Positions 11,870-25,884 of a stretch of 64,000 nt of DNA are shown one piece after another; the first letter of the stretch is position 1; the number at the start of each line of letters is the position of its first letter. The notes below the pieces were generated by a model. The model did no database searches and was not told where the DNA came from. It saw only the letters and a list, made by a program, of their open reading frames with translations. The stretch is from Epiperipatus broadwayi (lineage: Eukaryota; Onychophora; Udeonychophora; Euonychophora; Peripatidae). A program made the translations under genes and the position numbers. The DNA is taken from contig JAQFVV010012396.1 in assembly GCA_028023455.1 (NCBI GenBank), positions 24,861,070 through 24,925,069 of the forward strand, given 5' to 3'.

Positions 11870-14800
11870 AAATTTCAAATAATAAAACCATTCAATCATT
11901 ACTATACACATCATTTCATAAACTATATAACTGTCTACACATCCCACATGCTGCTTGAACTATCAACTTTACACTGATGTAATTTAAGTTCTCCAATATC
12001 TGGTTTAATTGACATTTTTAATATATTGTTCACTCAGCTATATATTCCCAATAAAAACAATAATTATTGCACCATTGTAGACTTCTTGAGTAAATCGTTT
12101 TTAAACAAAAATGGAATTTTGCTTTTGATGAAACCAAGTTTATGTTGACTATAAAATATTTTACAAAGCCTATAGAAATTTAATTTGTGCATTGTGAAAG
12201 CTTTTCTATATAACAGAATAACATTACAAGAAAGTAAAAGTATATATTTAAAAAACACATCTCGGTTATATATTGAAACAGTCAGACTTGTACATTTACA
12301 TAAAATTCAGAGTTCAGGTAAAATATATCAAAGCTGATCAAAATGGGATGGTGAGATCCTGAATCCGATCAACCATCAACTCATTCACCAGTACTCCATG
12401 ATTTAACACTTTATGAATGACATTTCTGAGGTTACACACAGATCTCAGTTTCTTTAGTGAGCCAGCTCTAAACAGGTAAAAACATAAGACTTAGAAAACA
12501 ACCAATAATTAAACTAAAGGGTTAAAATAGACTGCTTAACACATAAATTGACTTGAAACCAAGGTTAATATAATGATAACTATAATACATATCATACATA
12601 TATGATAACAATAAATTGAAGTTCGATTGTGAGCAAGAAAGACAAAACAAATGTTATACATTAAATGGATTTATTAAAACAATAAGTAAATCAAACAAAA
12701 TGACAAAAAAATTCAGTGTAATAATATGTTGATCAACACATGCAGGCATTACATAGTGGAATTTCATCTAAACATTAATATAGGTATGTGTGTGTGTGTG
12801 TACATTTACGTGGTCAATAAGATTTATGCCTACATTTATTAATATGACAAACCTATCTACATTTGTTTGTCCATGATACGAGTGGATAATTTAGTCAAAA
12901 TGATTACTATATACAGCACTAAGATGGCTGTTACATATATTACAGTTGAACAAATATTTAGGTTCAAGCAAAATTCAGATTCAGTTTAACAACAGGATTC
13001 GGCTTTTAGTCTAAGGCTGAATGGTTATTTAATAATGAAGAAAGAACTGGTTATCTTTAGATTCACATCTATGTGCTATTGAGCTAAATAAACATTAAGG
13101 ATAAAGTTTGTGGCATGAGTAATTAATTATTCATGGGATTCCACATCAAAATGTGTGAATCCTTAGGAATGGATGGCTTGCTATCATTAATATGAACATA
13201 TCTAATTCAGGGACTTGGATAGGCTTTACAAAAATGATCTGGACTCTCATGTTCCAGTTCTGAAGGATAGCCATACCCAACCTAAAGTGGATGGGAGAGA
13301 CTTCCACTGCAAACCCATCAGAAAGATAGCAAGATGTAATGTACAAATGTACTTAGTAAAGGCACACTCACAACACATAAGTAAAGTACAAATATGTAGA
13401 TATAAAATTGATTGTGCCTAAAACAGATAGCTTTTATCTCTTTAGCTAACAGAACCCAGTTCTTAAATAATATTATAATTATGCTAGCTAAAAGGCCAAA
13501 ACTAAATTATAATCTAATTTAAATACTAAATCTGCATTTTTGATTATTAATGAAGGAGGGGAAAGTATGTTTAGTGGTAATTAAGAGACATTAATAAACA
13601 TACTTTATTGCTATTTTTAAAGCTAATCTATTACCCCTAAATAATAGATATTAAATATTACAATGTATAACTTTGATTAAGCAAACCATAATAAACATAA
13701 TATGAGGTAAATCTAACTTAACTCATAACAATGAGCACTTAATGGTTGCTAATTATCTGACATTACAGGGTTTCTAAACAGTGCTATGGTGGGCCAAACA
13801 GTATTATTAAATTTAAAATGGAGATCTTAATAATCATGTCTCCATTAAAAGTTTATTAAAAATTAGTATTCACTGTTTTGAAATATTTGGCATATTATAA
13901 CATAGAAAATAAATTTTAGATAAATGAATAGAACAAGATATAGACATTACTGTGGTAATAAAGAAATTTAGACAAATAACTGATTACAGTTTAGAATAAT
14001 TTAAAAAAGCAAAATTAAGATTTATAAGTGGTTTCAGACAAGTTTTATAACAGATTATAAATGATATTACTTTAGGTAGAATTTTAAGGATTACTAGGGA
14101 AAGTTCAATTTACATTAAGCTAGTTTTAAATATTACGGAAATTGATTTTAGAGCTTTGTGATGTTTTGGGGAAAAAATATTACTGAGTTTCTTAGTCGCA
14201 GCTTGAACTTGGGGCAAATCAGATGGTAGGTGTAGTGGACTCTTCTCTGAAAGGTGGTATGTTTTAAGTTGTCTTCTTACAGCAGGGTATTGCTGGAGGT
14301 TTCCCATCTCCATGATGATGGTTAGACATTATTGTGGCACATAGAATGGGGAACAAGATTACTATATTCTCATAGGAAAATGACAAAATCTATGCCTTCC
14401 TACTCCACCATTTCAAAGTAAAAAAAAGCATGAATTCTGGTAGCAATGCTTGTTTAAATTTACAGAGTAAGATCAAGAATATAAAAATATAGGGTATTTA
14501 CACAATTTTCATGTCCTATAATATTTTGTTAACAGAATGGATTTACAACTGGTAAATCCATTAGCACATTTTTGCCATCTTATACTTTAATTTACAAAAT
14601 TGATTTAAACTTTTATTTAAATTTTAAATCTAATATTTTTAATTTAGCTTGGGCTATCTTGATTCCCCATATATTTGGTAATAATTCCAGCTCTGTGGAT
14701 TTTGCTTACTATAAAATGCACTATAGAAAAAATATTATTGCAAAAATAACATTTAAAACTTCCTCACATGCTACATTGATACTGGTGTGCAGTGGCATGA

Positions 14801-15975
14801 TTTTTGTTTATAACTATTTAAAATTTAAATTAAAAATTATTATAAACTTTTAAATAACATTTCACTGTATATGTATCATGGTGATGTGTAAACTTCACAT
14901 ATACATGCGATTTTTAATGTAAAATGTCAAAGTGGCTTTTTTACAAAATAAAATCTATAATTTACTAGATTTGATTTTTAACTAAAATATACAAGCTGTA
15001 ATATATATATATATATATAAACCAATAATAGTACAGCAATTTATTCATATATATATATATAATTGGGTTGATGCTTATATACATGTATTCAGAGAGGTTT
15101 AAATCTGGCACAGATGAAGCTATGGGGAAAAATATAGGTGAAATGTATATGAGGTCAGGAATATACCGTTTCAATATATATAAATTAATTATATCAAATA
15201 ACTTAGATCTATGACTTATTTGTCTAAAAGTCAGTTTCATTTTAAATTAATGAAGAAATAAAATTTTCAATATAACAATAAAAACTAGAAAAAATATAGA
15301 AACATAAAATGTATAGTAATTTTTAATGTCATTAAAATATTAGTCACTAATTGAATGTCTATTTCTAACAAAAATAATTGTGAAGATACTATAAATCATA
15401 ATATTACTATTATATAAAATTTGATATTTGTAAATCAAAATGTAATAATTATACAAATGTTCTAAAGAAAATGTAACTATCAAAAGATTTGATAATATCA
15501 GACACAGTCTATTAGAAAATAATATGGAGTATGAGTCATCTAAATATGAATGTATAACAACACAAAAGTGATACAGAAAAGTAAAATAAGCTAGTTTTAA
15601 AATGTGAATACATTACTGATGTTAAACACATTTATGGAATAAATAAGCATGAATACATTTCTAAAATAATTATTTACCTGAACATGATTAACATTATATA
15701 TTATAATCTGTAAAATTATTTATTTGCTCATTAAATCATTAGAATTACTGATGTTTTATGATGTAAATAATCGTAAACTATCATTTCTTATCTCAAATCA
15801 TAAATAACGTTAAGAACATTTAAATAAGTAACAAATATTTAAAAAGACAATATAAGAAGATAGTTGTTAAAATTATCAGAATTTAACTTTAAGATTGCTG
15901 TGAGTAAAAAGAAATCAGATATGAGTAAAAAATAAATTAAAAGTTTGCTAAAACCTAATAAAGATATATATAAGA
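11870..15975. other. Unassigned DNA, partly less AT-rich
   Basis: The segment about 12280-14400 has a visibly higher GC content than the flanks and several short open frames (13146-13346 minus, 13215-13421 plus, 14110-14313 minus). None shows a family motif, and the first two overlap on opposite strands. There is a (TG)n run at 12788-12800. It may be an old mobile element or spacer. No gene can be supported. Confidence 0.4.
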
Positions 15976-15978
15976 AAT

Positions 15979-16228
15979 GACTATAGATGGCGTTATATCA
16001 AAAACACCTTCAAGCGTTTGTTTACATAAACGTCAGAGCGAGTATTTCACTATCTCTAACTTAATTTCCACCTTCATATCATGATTTCAAGCTATTTTCT
16101 GACGATAGCAAATAGCTTGAAATCATGATATGAAGGTGGAAATTAAGTTAGAGATAGTGAAATACTCGCTCTGACGTTTATGTAAACAAACGCTTGAAGG
16201 TGTTTTTGGTATAACGCCATCTATAGTC
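15979..16228. mobile_element. 250-bp near-perfect hairpin element
   Basis: Arms 15979-16096 and 16111-16228 are 118 nt each and align without gaps. I found one mismatch (T at 15998 against G at 16209, which can still pair as a wobble in RNA). The loop is 14 nt (TTCTGACGATAGCA). The tips read GACTATAGATGGCG and CGCCATCTATAGTC. There is no coding content. The form is that of a young hairpin MITE. Its transcript would be a perfect dsRNA stem. Confidence 0.85.
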
Positions 16229-16229
16229 G

Positions 16230-17700
16230 TAAATACAAGCGTATGCAAGTTTTTAACTTGTGTTTTTTGTTTTTCATATATATATAAGAAAAGACTTATC
16301 TCAGTCAGTAAATAAATTAAGTTTTATAGAAGCTTTTGTATAATATATAATAAGCTGAATGAGATTAACTGTGAAAATCAAAACCTTCAACAAAACATGG
16401 TGTCACACTAAGTGGATATTTTGTGATAATTTAGTCTAGAAGATCACCAAATGCTTTAATCTTTAATGATTTTAGTGGTCATTAAATATTAGCATAAATT
16501 TGGGTTCCAACAAATTTGTGAAGATTGGATTCCTTGCATCTTCTGAGTACATTTTAAAATGTGATATTAATACAGTATATTGATTCATTTCTAATGCTAT
16601 GTGCAGTTTAATGTGGTGGTAACAGGGACATATTTGACAATCAAAAGTTTCTGGATCCAACCTCAATGCAATTCTCAAAAGTTTGAGGATTTTCTGGACA
16701 ACTAACCAATCAAAAACTTCAATATAAGATTAACAATAACATAAATCTTACTGTTTCATGAAAAAATATTGTAAATATTCTCTGTTTTTTATTTAAAAAT
16801 ATTTGAGATGCTAAGAACTGAACTCAAATACATGACTAAAGTTTTAAAATAATATAACATTAATCAAAAGTATTTTTTATTTTATATTTAAAGTAAAACA
16901 ATAAATCAGTAAATTTTGATAGCAGATAAAAAATATTTAGAAACATTATAAAATATTAAAGTCTACTGTTAAATTAGCTGTACAATGATGCCACAAAAAG
17001 TATAAATTCTAAAAAAATATTATGTATGAATTTACTTATGCAAATATATACAAGATATTAATATCATTTCTTATATCTTTTTTTTTTAAATTAAACATAC
17101 CAGAAAATAAAATCAAGAAAATAAGACCAATACATGGTGTATTACTTTAAATAAATAAATATCATAAACTACTGTAAGAGGACACCATAGTAATGATGAT
17201 AATAACATTTAATGCCTCATACATGGTAAAAATTTTAACAAAACATATTGGTCATAAATCTAACAATTATAGAATACTCTACATGTTATAAATATAATTC
17301 TAAAGAAAATTCTATAGCATTTACATGCATTTACACACCAAATCCCTTTGTTGACTGGTGATAGCTTTTTGAATAGCAAAACATTTTGGTGAATATGAGT
17401 CAAAAAAATAAATGAAGTAAATACTTAATCCACCACTTAAATAAATTTACTGTAATAGTTAATAACAACAATTACAAAGTGGATTAACTGCTACTGCTGT
17501 GGCTTCTACTACTATTATTATTAGTAGTAGTGGTACTGGTAGTAGCAGTAAAAGCAGCAGCAGCAATAACAATAATAATAATAATTAAATTAAATTTTTT
17601 ATTTAATGTACATATCTACAGCCAAAGGCTGATTACAGATTGCATGTACATACAAAAAAAAGATAAATATTATAGGTTTTAGAGGAGTAATATAAAAAAA
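16230..17700. other. AT-rich DNA, nothing firm
   Basis: The open frame at 16472-16678 (minus) has no recognisable motif. Interrupted trinucleotide runs (AGTAGC types) lie at 17490-17585. A weak tRNA-like stretch near 16805-16860 is too decayed to call. Confidence 0.4.
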
Positions 17701-17869
17701 TTAAAAACATTCACTGATCATACATTAAGATTTAAAATACCAGACACTCTTATATCTGGGGTCTAATTGTAAATATAGGGAATTTGGACTCATACTTTCA
17801 AGTCCCTTCATTATCCACACTATCTCACACTACTGATACACATGGCCACACACATGCAGAAAATATAAA

Positions 17870-17926
17870 TAATCACCAATATACATATTTCCTGCTAAGC
17901 CAGCACTCACCAGGTGGTCCAGACTA
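17870..17926 (-). ncRNA. Decayed hammerhead ribozyme (FB2)
   Basis: On the minus strand: UAGUC-UGG-ACCA, core CUGGUGA (A6 changed to G), stem II GUGCU/AGCAG, GAAA intact, AU-rich stem III and UUGGUGAUUA. The core substitution and the lost stem II closing pair should inactivate it. Confidence 0.65.
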
Positions 17927-18496
17927 CCATTTCCATAATCAGTGCTCAGTTTATATTAAGATAGCAAATCCTTATGCTTTAATGGACAGGCTTCAACCCA
18001 CTCCAACCTCCAAATCTTGAGCCAACCATACCATTAAAAATTTGATGATAGAATTCCCAAATCTCATGCTGATGCCAATATTGGTGCCATGCCCATGTTG
18101 ACCTCGAGTCATTCTGACCTCTCATTTATCAGAAAGTATCCATTAAAATACCTAGAAGAGGGATGGGAAGAATACAAGCTTAATCAGTAAGATTTGAAAT
18201 ACCAGGCACACATACCTGGAGCCTAATTGTAAATATAATGGTTATGGACTCAGACTATCAAGCCCCTTCACTATTCACACTATCTCATATGTAAGGTGTC
18301 AGTGTTTTGAGGTCAACATGGGCATGGCAACAATATTGGCATCAGCATGGGATTTGGGAATTCTATCATCAGATTTTTAATGATATGGGTGATGGGAGAG
18401 TTGGAGATTGGAGTGGGATGAAGCCAGTCCATTAAAGTGTAAAAATGATATCTTAATATAAAATGAGCACTGATTATATACATGTATGGGTGATGG

Positions 18497-18553
18497 TAGT
18501 CTGGACCAACTGATGAGTGCTGGTTTAGCACAAAATACATATATTGGTGATTA
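18497..18553 (+). ncRNA. Hammerhead ribozyme, one core change (FB2)
   Basis: Stem I is UAGUC (18497-18501) with GAUUA (18549-18553), a UGG bulge, and ACCAA (18505-18509) with UUGGU (18544-18548). The core CUGAUGA is 18510-18516. Stem II is GUGCU/AGCAC with loop GGUUU. GAAA is replaced by AAAA at 18532-18535. Stem III is AUA/UAU with loop CA. The predicted cleavage is after A18543 (UA site). The only core fault is G12 to A, which fits CpG decay (CACGAAA to CACAAAA). Confidence 0.8.
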
Positions 18554-18936
18554 TTTATCTTTTCTGCATGTGTATGGTCATGTGTATCAGTAGTATGAAA
18601 AAGTGTGGAAAGGTTGAAAGTCTGAGTTCAAATCCCTATATTTACAATTATATCCTAGGTATAAGAGTGCCTGATATTTCAAATCTTAAATATTAAGCCT
18701 GCATTCTGCCCATCCCTCTTCTATGTATTTAAATGGATATTGTACTATACATGAGGGGTCAGAGTGACTTGAGGTCAACATGGGCATGACAACAATATTA
18801 GTATCAGCATAAGATTTGGGATTTCTATCATCACATTTTCAATGGTATGGATTGCCGAAGATTTGGAGGTTGGAGTTGGTTGAAGCCTGTCCATTGAAGT
18901 GTAAGGATTTGCTATCTTAATATAAAATGAGCACTG

Positions 18937-18977
<41 letters not shown>

Positions 18978-18984
18978 GAGATGG

Positions 18985-19040
18985 TACTCTGGACTAAGTG
19001 ATGAGTGCTGGTTTAGCACGAAATACTATATTGGTGATTA
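18985..19040 (+). ncRNA. Hammerhead ribozyme, different core change (FB2)
   Basis: The same layout as the copy at 18497, with GAAA intact (19020-19023) and stem II GUGCU/AGCAC perfect. The first core base is G instead of C (GUGAUGA, 18998-19004). Proximal stem I is ACUAA/UUGGU with one G-U pair. Two neighbouring copies thus carry different single defects in an otherwise canonical hammerhead, which supports a once-active consensus. Confidence 0.8.
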
Positions 19041-19149
19041 TTTACCTTTCAGCATGTGTGTGGCCATGTGTATCAGTAGAATGAGATAGTGTGGATAGTG
19101 AAGGGGCTTGTAAGTCTAACTTCAAATCCCCCATATTTAATCTTACATT

Positions 19150-20325
<1,176 letters not shown>

Positions 20326-20769
20326 ATAATTATACTACTACTAATTATAATAATAATAATAATAACAACAACAATAATAACAACAATAATATAAAAACAA
20401 AATATCTAAAATTAATATGCTCCTATAAAATAAATATTTATATATGATTCTAACTTATTTACAAATATCACATAAATATTAATTTATCAAATTGGTGGGA
20501 CACAAAATAATAAGTGTAATATTATTTACTTTAATAGACATTCACAGAAATTTGCTTTTACTAATATAAAAATATTTTAATTATTTAATCATTAATTATC
20601 TTTTAAATTATAGATTAAATTATTTTAATAATATATAAAAATATTTTTGCATTTGCCTATAGTAAATGCAAACATATTGATAAATATTTCAGAATTTATA
20701 TTTTTATTGACTGTGGTTGATTATATTTTACTGATGGTATCTATAGAAATCATAGAATTAAAAACTTAG

Positions 20770-21425
20770 ATTTCAGTAGATACTAGATGAAATGTGAGAA
20801 AGTAGAACCAAAGATAAACTATAAAACAGAACAAAGTAAAGATTGATATTGATGAATTATAAGAAGTTAATAATACAAATACATAAATACAGACAGAAAC
20901 ACAATGGATTGAAGTAGTCATAGAATTAAACTTAGAATATTTTTGATAAAAATTAATTATCTACATTTTAAAAAGAAACATTTTCATTAAATGTGGTTTA
21001 TAAGTTTTTACTTATAGATCTGAGACTAAACAGCAGAGCAATACAGAGTATTCAGACACTCAATAAAGTATAAAGAAATATATGTTAGGAGTAACAAGAA
21101 AGGATTAAAAATTAAATATATAGGTGAGACAACAAACTGGTATTACTGAGGAACATTGAAACAATTAAAAAATATGCAGTTGAGCTCAACATATTGCTAG
21201 AAGAGATGACAATAAATAAGAACTTGAAATCTTAAACAGGATTTCAATAGATTGCAAAAGATTTACAAATAGACCATATCTTAGATGGATGGATAAAATA
21301 AGGAAATTTGCTGGTGTGATGTAAAAACTAAAGGCTAGAAATGGAAGAAACTGGATTAAACATTGGGTCACTTTTATTTTGCAATAGATTGATAATGGTT
21401 GAAAATAATAAATGATGATGATTTT
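20770..21425 (+). pseudogene. RTE-type LINE, 3' part
   Basis: The plus strand, with frameshifts, encodes the RTE C-terminal region. Blocks are TYRSET (about 21010), then RPYLRWMDKIRKFAGVM (about 21270-21325), and a final FILQ..IDNG just before an ATAATAAATGATGATG tail at about 21405-21425. The tail type matches the (TGA)n-like 3' ends of the other RTE copies here. It is 5'-truncated and not coding. Confidence 0.75.
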
Positions 21426-21429
21426 ATTA

Positions 21430-23940
21430 AAATTAAATTTTAATGATTATTTATTGGTTTGATATGTAAATGCATTGTTTTTAAAATTGTTTCAAAATAT
21501 ATGTTCTTCATCATTTAACTATGGAGACAGATAATTTTTTGTACTTAAATATTTTGTAGATTGATGGTAATTAATTAATTTCTTATGGATTTCTTTTACA
21601 ATTATATTATTGTGCCTTTTTTATTCATTTTATTATGGAATTGTGCTTGCTAATTGTGTTAATTCAATTGCTCCTTGAATGTAGGTATTTTCCACACTTT
21701 TTGGACATATTAAAATTTAAATAATGTCAAGTTTGTTTATTTTCATGTCTTATAAACATATAATATTTTCATTTTATTTTTTGTTTATTTTTTTCATTGC
21801 AGAAAAAATGAAACTTATTGATTGGCTTCTTCATATCAATTTTTCTATGTGTATGGTAATTGCAGCTATAAGTAATATGTATATACAACTTGAAATGATT
21901 TTTACTCAATATATTTATTTGTTTTATGTATTGTGTTAGTAAATTATTTTTTGAAATGTGAGGCTTAAAATAGTATTAGTCTGATGAACACAAATGCTAA
22001 TGATTATTGGATTGAAGCTTAAACTTCAGGTACTCAAATGCCACTAGACCTCCTAAGCAAAAAAAAACAATTCCAATATTTTTTTGGCTACTATAAGATG
22101 TTGCAGATACTTTAAACATCAAGGCTGCATAACTTTATATCAAGAAAGATATAAAAATATAAAACAATCTATTTAAGCAGAATTGCAAAACAAACTGCTC
22201 TTCCACATCCTTCGTAGTGAAATAAAAAAAGATAAAACAGTATTCAACTGCTTTCCAATTTCAATGTGGTGAGGATGTGCATTGTATTTTATATATACAT
22301 TTTATTTTGCTTTGAAAAGTATATTTCTAAGATATTGTTGACAGAGGTATGCTAATTACCTGGATAAAGTTAATTACTATTGGCATATCTTTTGCGATTA
22401 ACTCCTATTCTATTTAATTATATATATATATGTATTTGCATTTGTTGGAAGAAAATGTATACATACTCTCCTTATTTATTATACTTCAGTTCTTTTAAAT
22501 GTGATCTTAATAGATTAAAAATTACATACCCACAAAATAATTTTCGAAACTTTTTGTGTTGTTTTATTTCATTCATTATTTTATTGGATTTAAATTTCAT
22601 TAATTTTCTTTTCTACTGATGACTTGTAGGTGATTGTCTCTGGTCTCTAATGGTAATTGCATCATTCTAAGGTTGAAACTGGTAGATTCTTGCACGTTGG
22701 TAGTGATTTGAATCAGCTGTGTCATGGGTTTGTCATCTTTTTAATCCTTATAAAGTCTTTGGCATGGTGTGTAGGTATTAGGATTGTGAAAATGAATAAT
22801 TGCGACTCAGGAGTGAGCAGGAATGTAATACATTATATTAGTGTTTGGTTTGAAGGCCACATGCTTGGAGATTGAAGAAGATTCCATTAACAACACTATT
22901 TCATTAATTAAAAAGAACCATTAAAAAACAAACTGAAGGCTAAATGGAAAGTAATTTTAGGTGTGCCTTGTCAAATGAAAAACAATTATTCTCCTTTATT
23001 ACTGGTGGAAAAATTTGCAATATGTAATTTTTATGAATGCATTGTTTCTTTTATTCAGTTTCTTTATTACCCTCTCTCCCCCATCATTTAACAAATAAAC
23101 ATTCCTTTTTTAATACTAACACATTTCTATTTAATTACAGCAAGACTATAAATATTATATTATTAATGAAAAAAGTAGAAAATATTATTATAATTTCCCT
23201 ACCATCATAGCCCAGTAATTGTAATCAAATTAATACTCTATATTATTATTAATCTAATAACAGCAAAAGCAAATTTGTAAAATTTAAAAGTACTCTAAAA
23301 TTAAAAAAAAAAAATAATTAATTTAAAATATGTAGAATAATCTGATTAAGATTATTTATATCAATTTTTGCAAATATTAATACTATTAACAAGAACATAC
23401 TTAAAATCAGACATTTATGCGCTGCGATAGATTGATTATAGCTGCTCTTTGTGGGAATCATATTTAATATATATTAATCTATTAATATTCTTCATTATTA
23501 GTTTTCTATTCCATTTTTGAAAATTTCATTAACTTTTTAATTTTTTTTTTTTTATCTATCATAAAAAAACAACAACACATCAATCTTTTTTTTAAGTCTA
23601 TATTTACCTTCATTATATATATATATCCCACAATTTGATCATTTTTTAATTTTTGTCTTTTACTAATAGTCTTACCTTCAAATAATCAATGTTCAATATG
23701 TTTTATTTCTTATCCACCATATAAGCAACATTACTTTTTTTTAATAATTTTTAGCCCTTCTTTATTCGTTCTTTTGTTTCTAGAGTTCCAATTCTAATTT
23801 TTATTATTGTTATAAAATATATTCTATTTTGTTCTTGATTTATTTTGATATCTATATTAGTATTTGTTTTAAACATTTGGGTTTTTTTTAATTTTCATGA
23901 CATTTTACTTTTCTTATTATAACTGATATAAAGGCTTATT
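21430..23940. other. AT-rich DNA, nothing firm
   Basis: Open frames at 21724-21939, 22380-22619 and 22657-22875 have no recognisable motif. On the minus strand, 22015-22062 holds an A-box-like GGTCTAGTGGCAT and a B-box-like AGCTTCAATCC in tRNA order, but with short spacing. It could be a decayed tRNA-derived sequence. Confidence 0.4.
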
Positions 23941-23943
23941 ATA

Positions 23944-24235
23944 TCATCATCATCATCAACCATTATCAATCCACTGCAGAATGAAAGTCTCTCCAAGTTC
24001 AATTCATCCTCTCCAATCTTTAGCTTCTCTTCTCCACATCACTCCTGCACACTTTCTTATTTCATCCATCCATCTCACATGTGATCTTTTTCTGGGTCTT
24101 TTACAATCTCTTGGAATTCAATTTATGATTATAATTGTCCATCTATTATCATATCCTTTAGCAATATGTCCATCCCAACTCACCTTCAATCTTTTAATTT
24201 TTTCAATGAGGTCAATAATAACTGTTTGTTATCTT
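23944..24235 (-). pseudogene. RTE-type LINE 3' end
   Basis: A minus-strand copy of the same 3' end as at 29.69 kb. It ends in a (TGATGA)n tail at 23944-23960 and reads GGATTGATAATGG, then a WRREAKD-type block, then the stretch corresponding to RPRKGPHVRWMDEI. It is 5'-truncated at about 280 bp. Confidence 0.75.
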
Positions 24236-24269
24236 TCTTATTATTATAAACCTGTATCAATATATGTAA

Positions 24270-24400
24270 TATATAGGGTATATGAGCACAGACTTTCACA
24301 TGACTCACCACTCTATTTCATAACACTGATACATTTGAACACATGTATGGCAAAAAGATAAATAACAACCAATATACATATTTCATGAAGGTTTAGTTGG
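24270..24400. repeat. FB2 repeat fragment with hammerhead 3' half
   Basis: It matches the FB2 unit from the GACTTTCA/CACTATTTCAT region through CCAATATACATATTTCATG, which on the minus strand is the GAAAUAUGUAUA-UUGG half of the hammerhead. The CUGAUGA half is absent because the repeat breaks at about 24390. It lies directly after the RTE fragment. Confidence 0.55.
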
Positions 24401-24859
24401 AATAATTGTCCATGTAGCTTTGTGATAATGGCATTTTATTTGTAGTAACATATTAAATTATTTCCACCTTCTAAATTAATTGTTAAATATTTTTAGAAAA
24501 ATGTAATCTTTTTTATACTTTTGTAAATACATTAAACTATTAAAATAACAAACATATTTGTTAGAGATTCAGTGTTTGATTGGTATTATACTCTCTCTTT
24601 GTGTGCTGCTGGTATGACCACTAGAATATAGCAGAGATTGTACTAATGTTCTTTATATTCATGGACACTGAATTTTTGATGATGTTCTGATCAACTAGAC
24701 TATTATGTCAAAAACAATAGGGACTTGGCCATGATAGTTCTGATTTTTTCAATTTTTCCTCTTAAGGGAAAGGCTAATAAAATTATCACCAGAGTTTATG
24801 GAGTATCATAATAGGTTGACTTACAATATTATTTACTATTGTCATGAATACAGAAGAAG

Positions 24860-24945
24860 TTGGAATGGCAGATGTTCCTGAACTGAAATTGATCTGAAGA
24901 CCATAGTTCTAGATTTTGGCCTTCTACCACTGCACTAAGTCTTTC
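24860..24945 (-). repeat. tRNA-derived SINE (family 2), second copy
   Basis: The minus strand reads GACTTAGTGCAGTGGTAG (good A box), AAGGCCAAAATCTAGAAC, then TTCAGATCAATTTCAGTTC. It aligns with the plus-strand copy at 11787-11865. An A-run lies on the plus strand at 24951-24961, upstream of the element in its own orientation. Confidence 0.5.
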
Positions 24946-25510
24946 ATGGCAAAAAAAAAAATATTTGAGTATGAAAAGTGCCTGAATTATTATCCATGTG
25001 GAAACCCAGGGTCTGACAATCTATTACTGCACTAAATAAAGAAAGGAATAGTTATATCATGTTGGAATCCATATACTTTTTTATTATGGCATGGATTAGT
25101 TTATTGTGATAAATTGGAAAAACTTTATAGAGTATAAGAATCTCAACTGGAAATTTCAGTGCTCAAACTTTTTTCTGCCTTGCATTATTTACTGCAGTCA
25201 TATCCAATCAGTCTCTGAAATACATGTTCTTCAAATTAATTTCAATTCTGGTACTACCTCTTCTCAAATTTCTTATGAAATCTCCTGAGAAATAAAGTCA
25301 TTGGATTATTTATTTAGATAAGATTCTTTACTTTTTAAATTTTAACTTCCTTCCCCATGTATTACATTTTACTAGTCAAACTTATGTTCCTTGATATATG
25401 CCTGATCTCTTACTGTAGTCATATATACCCTTTTCTTTTTAATCCATTGCTGTTTTCTTAATAGTATTTTGATGGCCATCTAGTCTCATTAATATTTGTC
25501 CTTCCATATT

Positions 25511-25883
25511 TACACAAAGGTTAATCTATCCATACAGTAGCACCACTCAGTATAAGCCAGAGTAATCAATTGATGAAAGAAGGTTTGTGCATAAAATCCA
25601 TATCTAAGGCCTACTCATCCAATATCCCCAGACTAATTTCTAGTTTGTGGTTTTTATCAGTAAGGAGCCTTGGATCTGAGAGCACTAGACCTAGATCTTA
25701 ATGCAGTGCTCTCAGATCCAAGACTACTCACTGATAAAAGCCACATGCTAGAAACTACTCTGGGGATATTGGATGAGTAGGCAATAAATAGGCATTTTAT
25801 GCACAAACCTTCTTTATCCATTGAATACTCTAGTTTGCTCTGAGTGATACTATAGTATGGAAATTTTAACCTCTGTGTAAACA
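25511..25883. repeat. FB1 repeat locus 3 (short foldback, two dead hammerheads)
   Basis: Left arm 25511-25695 and right arm 25700-25883 are inverted copies of the terminal part of FB1 and lack the unit's middle. The hammerhead positions are 25618-25676 (minus) and 25716-25774 (plus). Both read CUGAUAA in the core, with the essential G8 changed, while GAAA is retained in both. The frame at 25657-25884 is a repeat artefact. Confidence 0.8.
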
Positions 25884-25884
25884 T

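Larger units (their letters stand above)
17715..19140. repeat. FB2 repeat cluster (head-to-tail and inverted units with hammerheads)
   Basis: A unit of about 460 bp runs 17715-18176 in one orientation, and the same unit begins again at about 18177. At about 18296 the orientation flips. Two inverted units follow: 18300-18730 and 18740-19140. Shared landmarks are CACTATCTCA, CCAATATACATAT, the GCTCAGTTTATATTAAGATAGCAAATC segment and GGGATGGG. A (TA)n tract (18938-18975) sits inside the last unit. The coding frames at 17784-18020 and 18313-18540 are artefacts of the repeat. Confidence 0.85.

Noticed and set aside
17784-18020. 78-codon frame and its partner at 18313-18540
   Set aside because: Both are inside FB2 units, on opposite-orientation copies, without protein similarity.
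21975-22010. Hammerhead start CTGATGAACAC
   Set aside because: No GAAA box or stem II follows within a plausible distance.
22657-22875. 72-codon frame with GC-richer composition
   Set aside because: No recognisable domain and no neighbouring exon signals that I could support.
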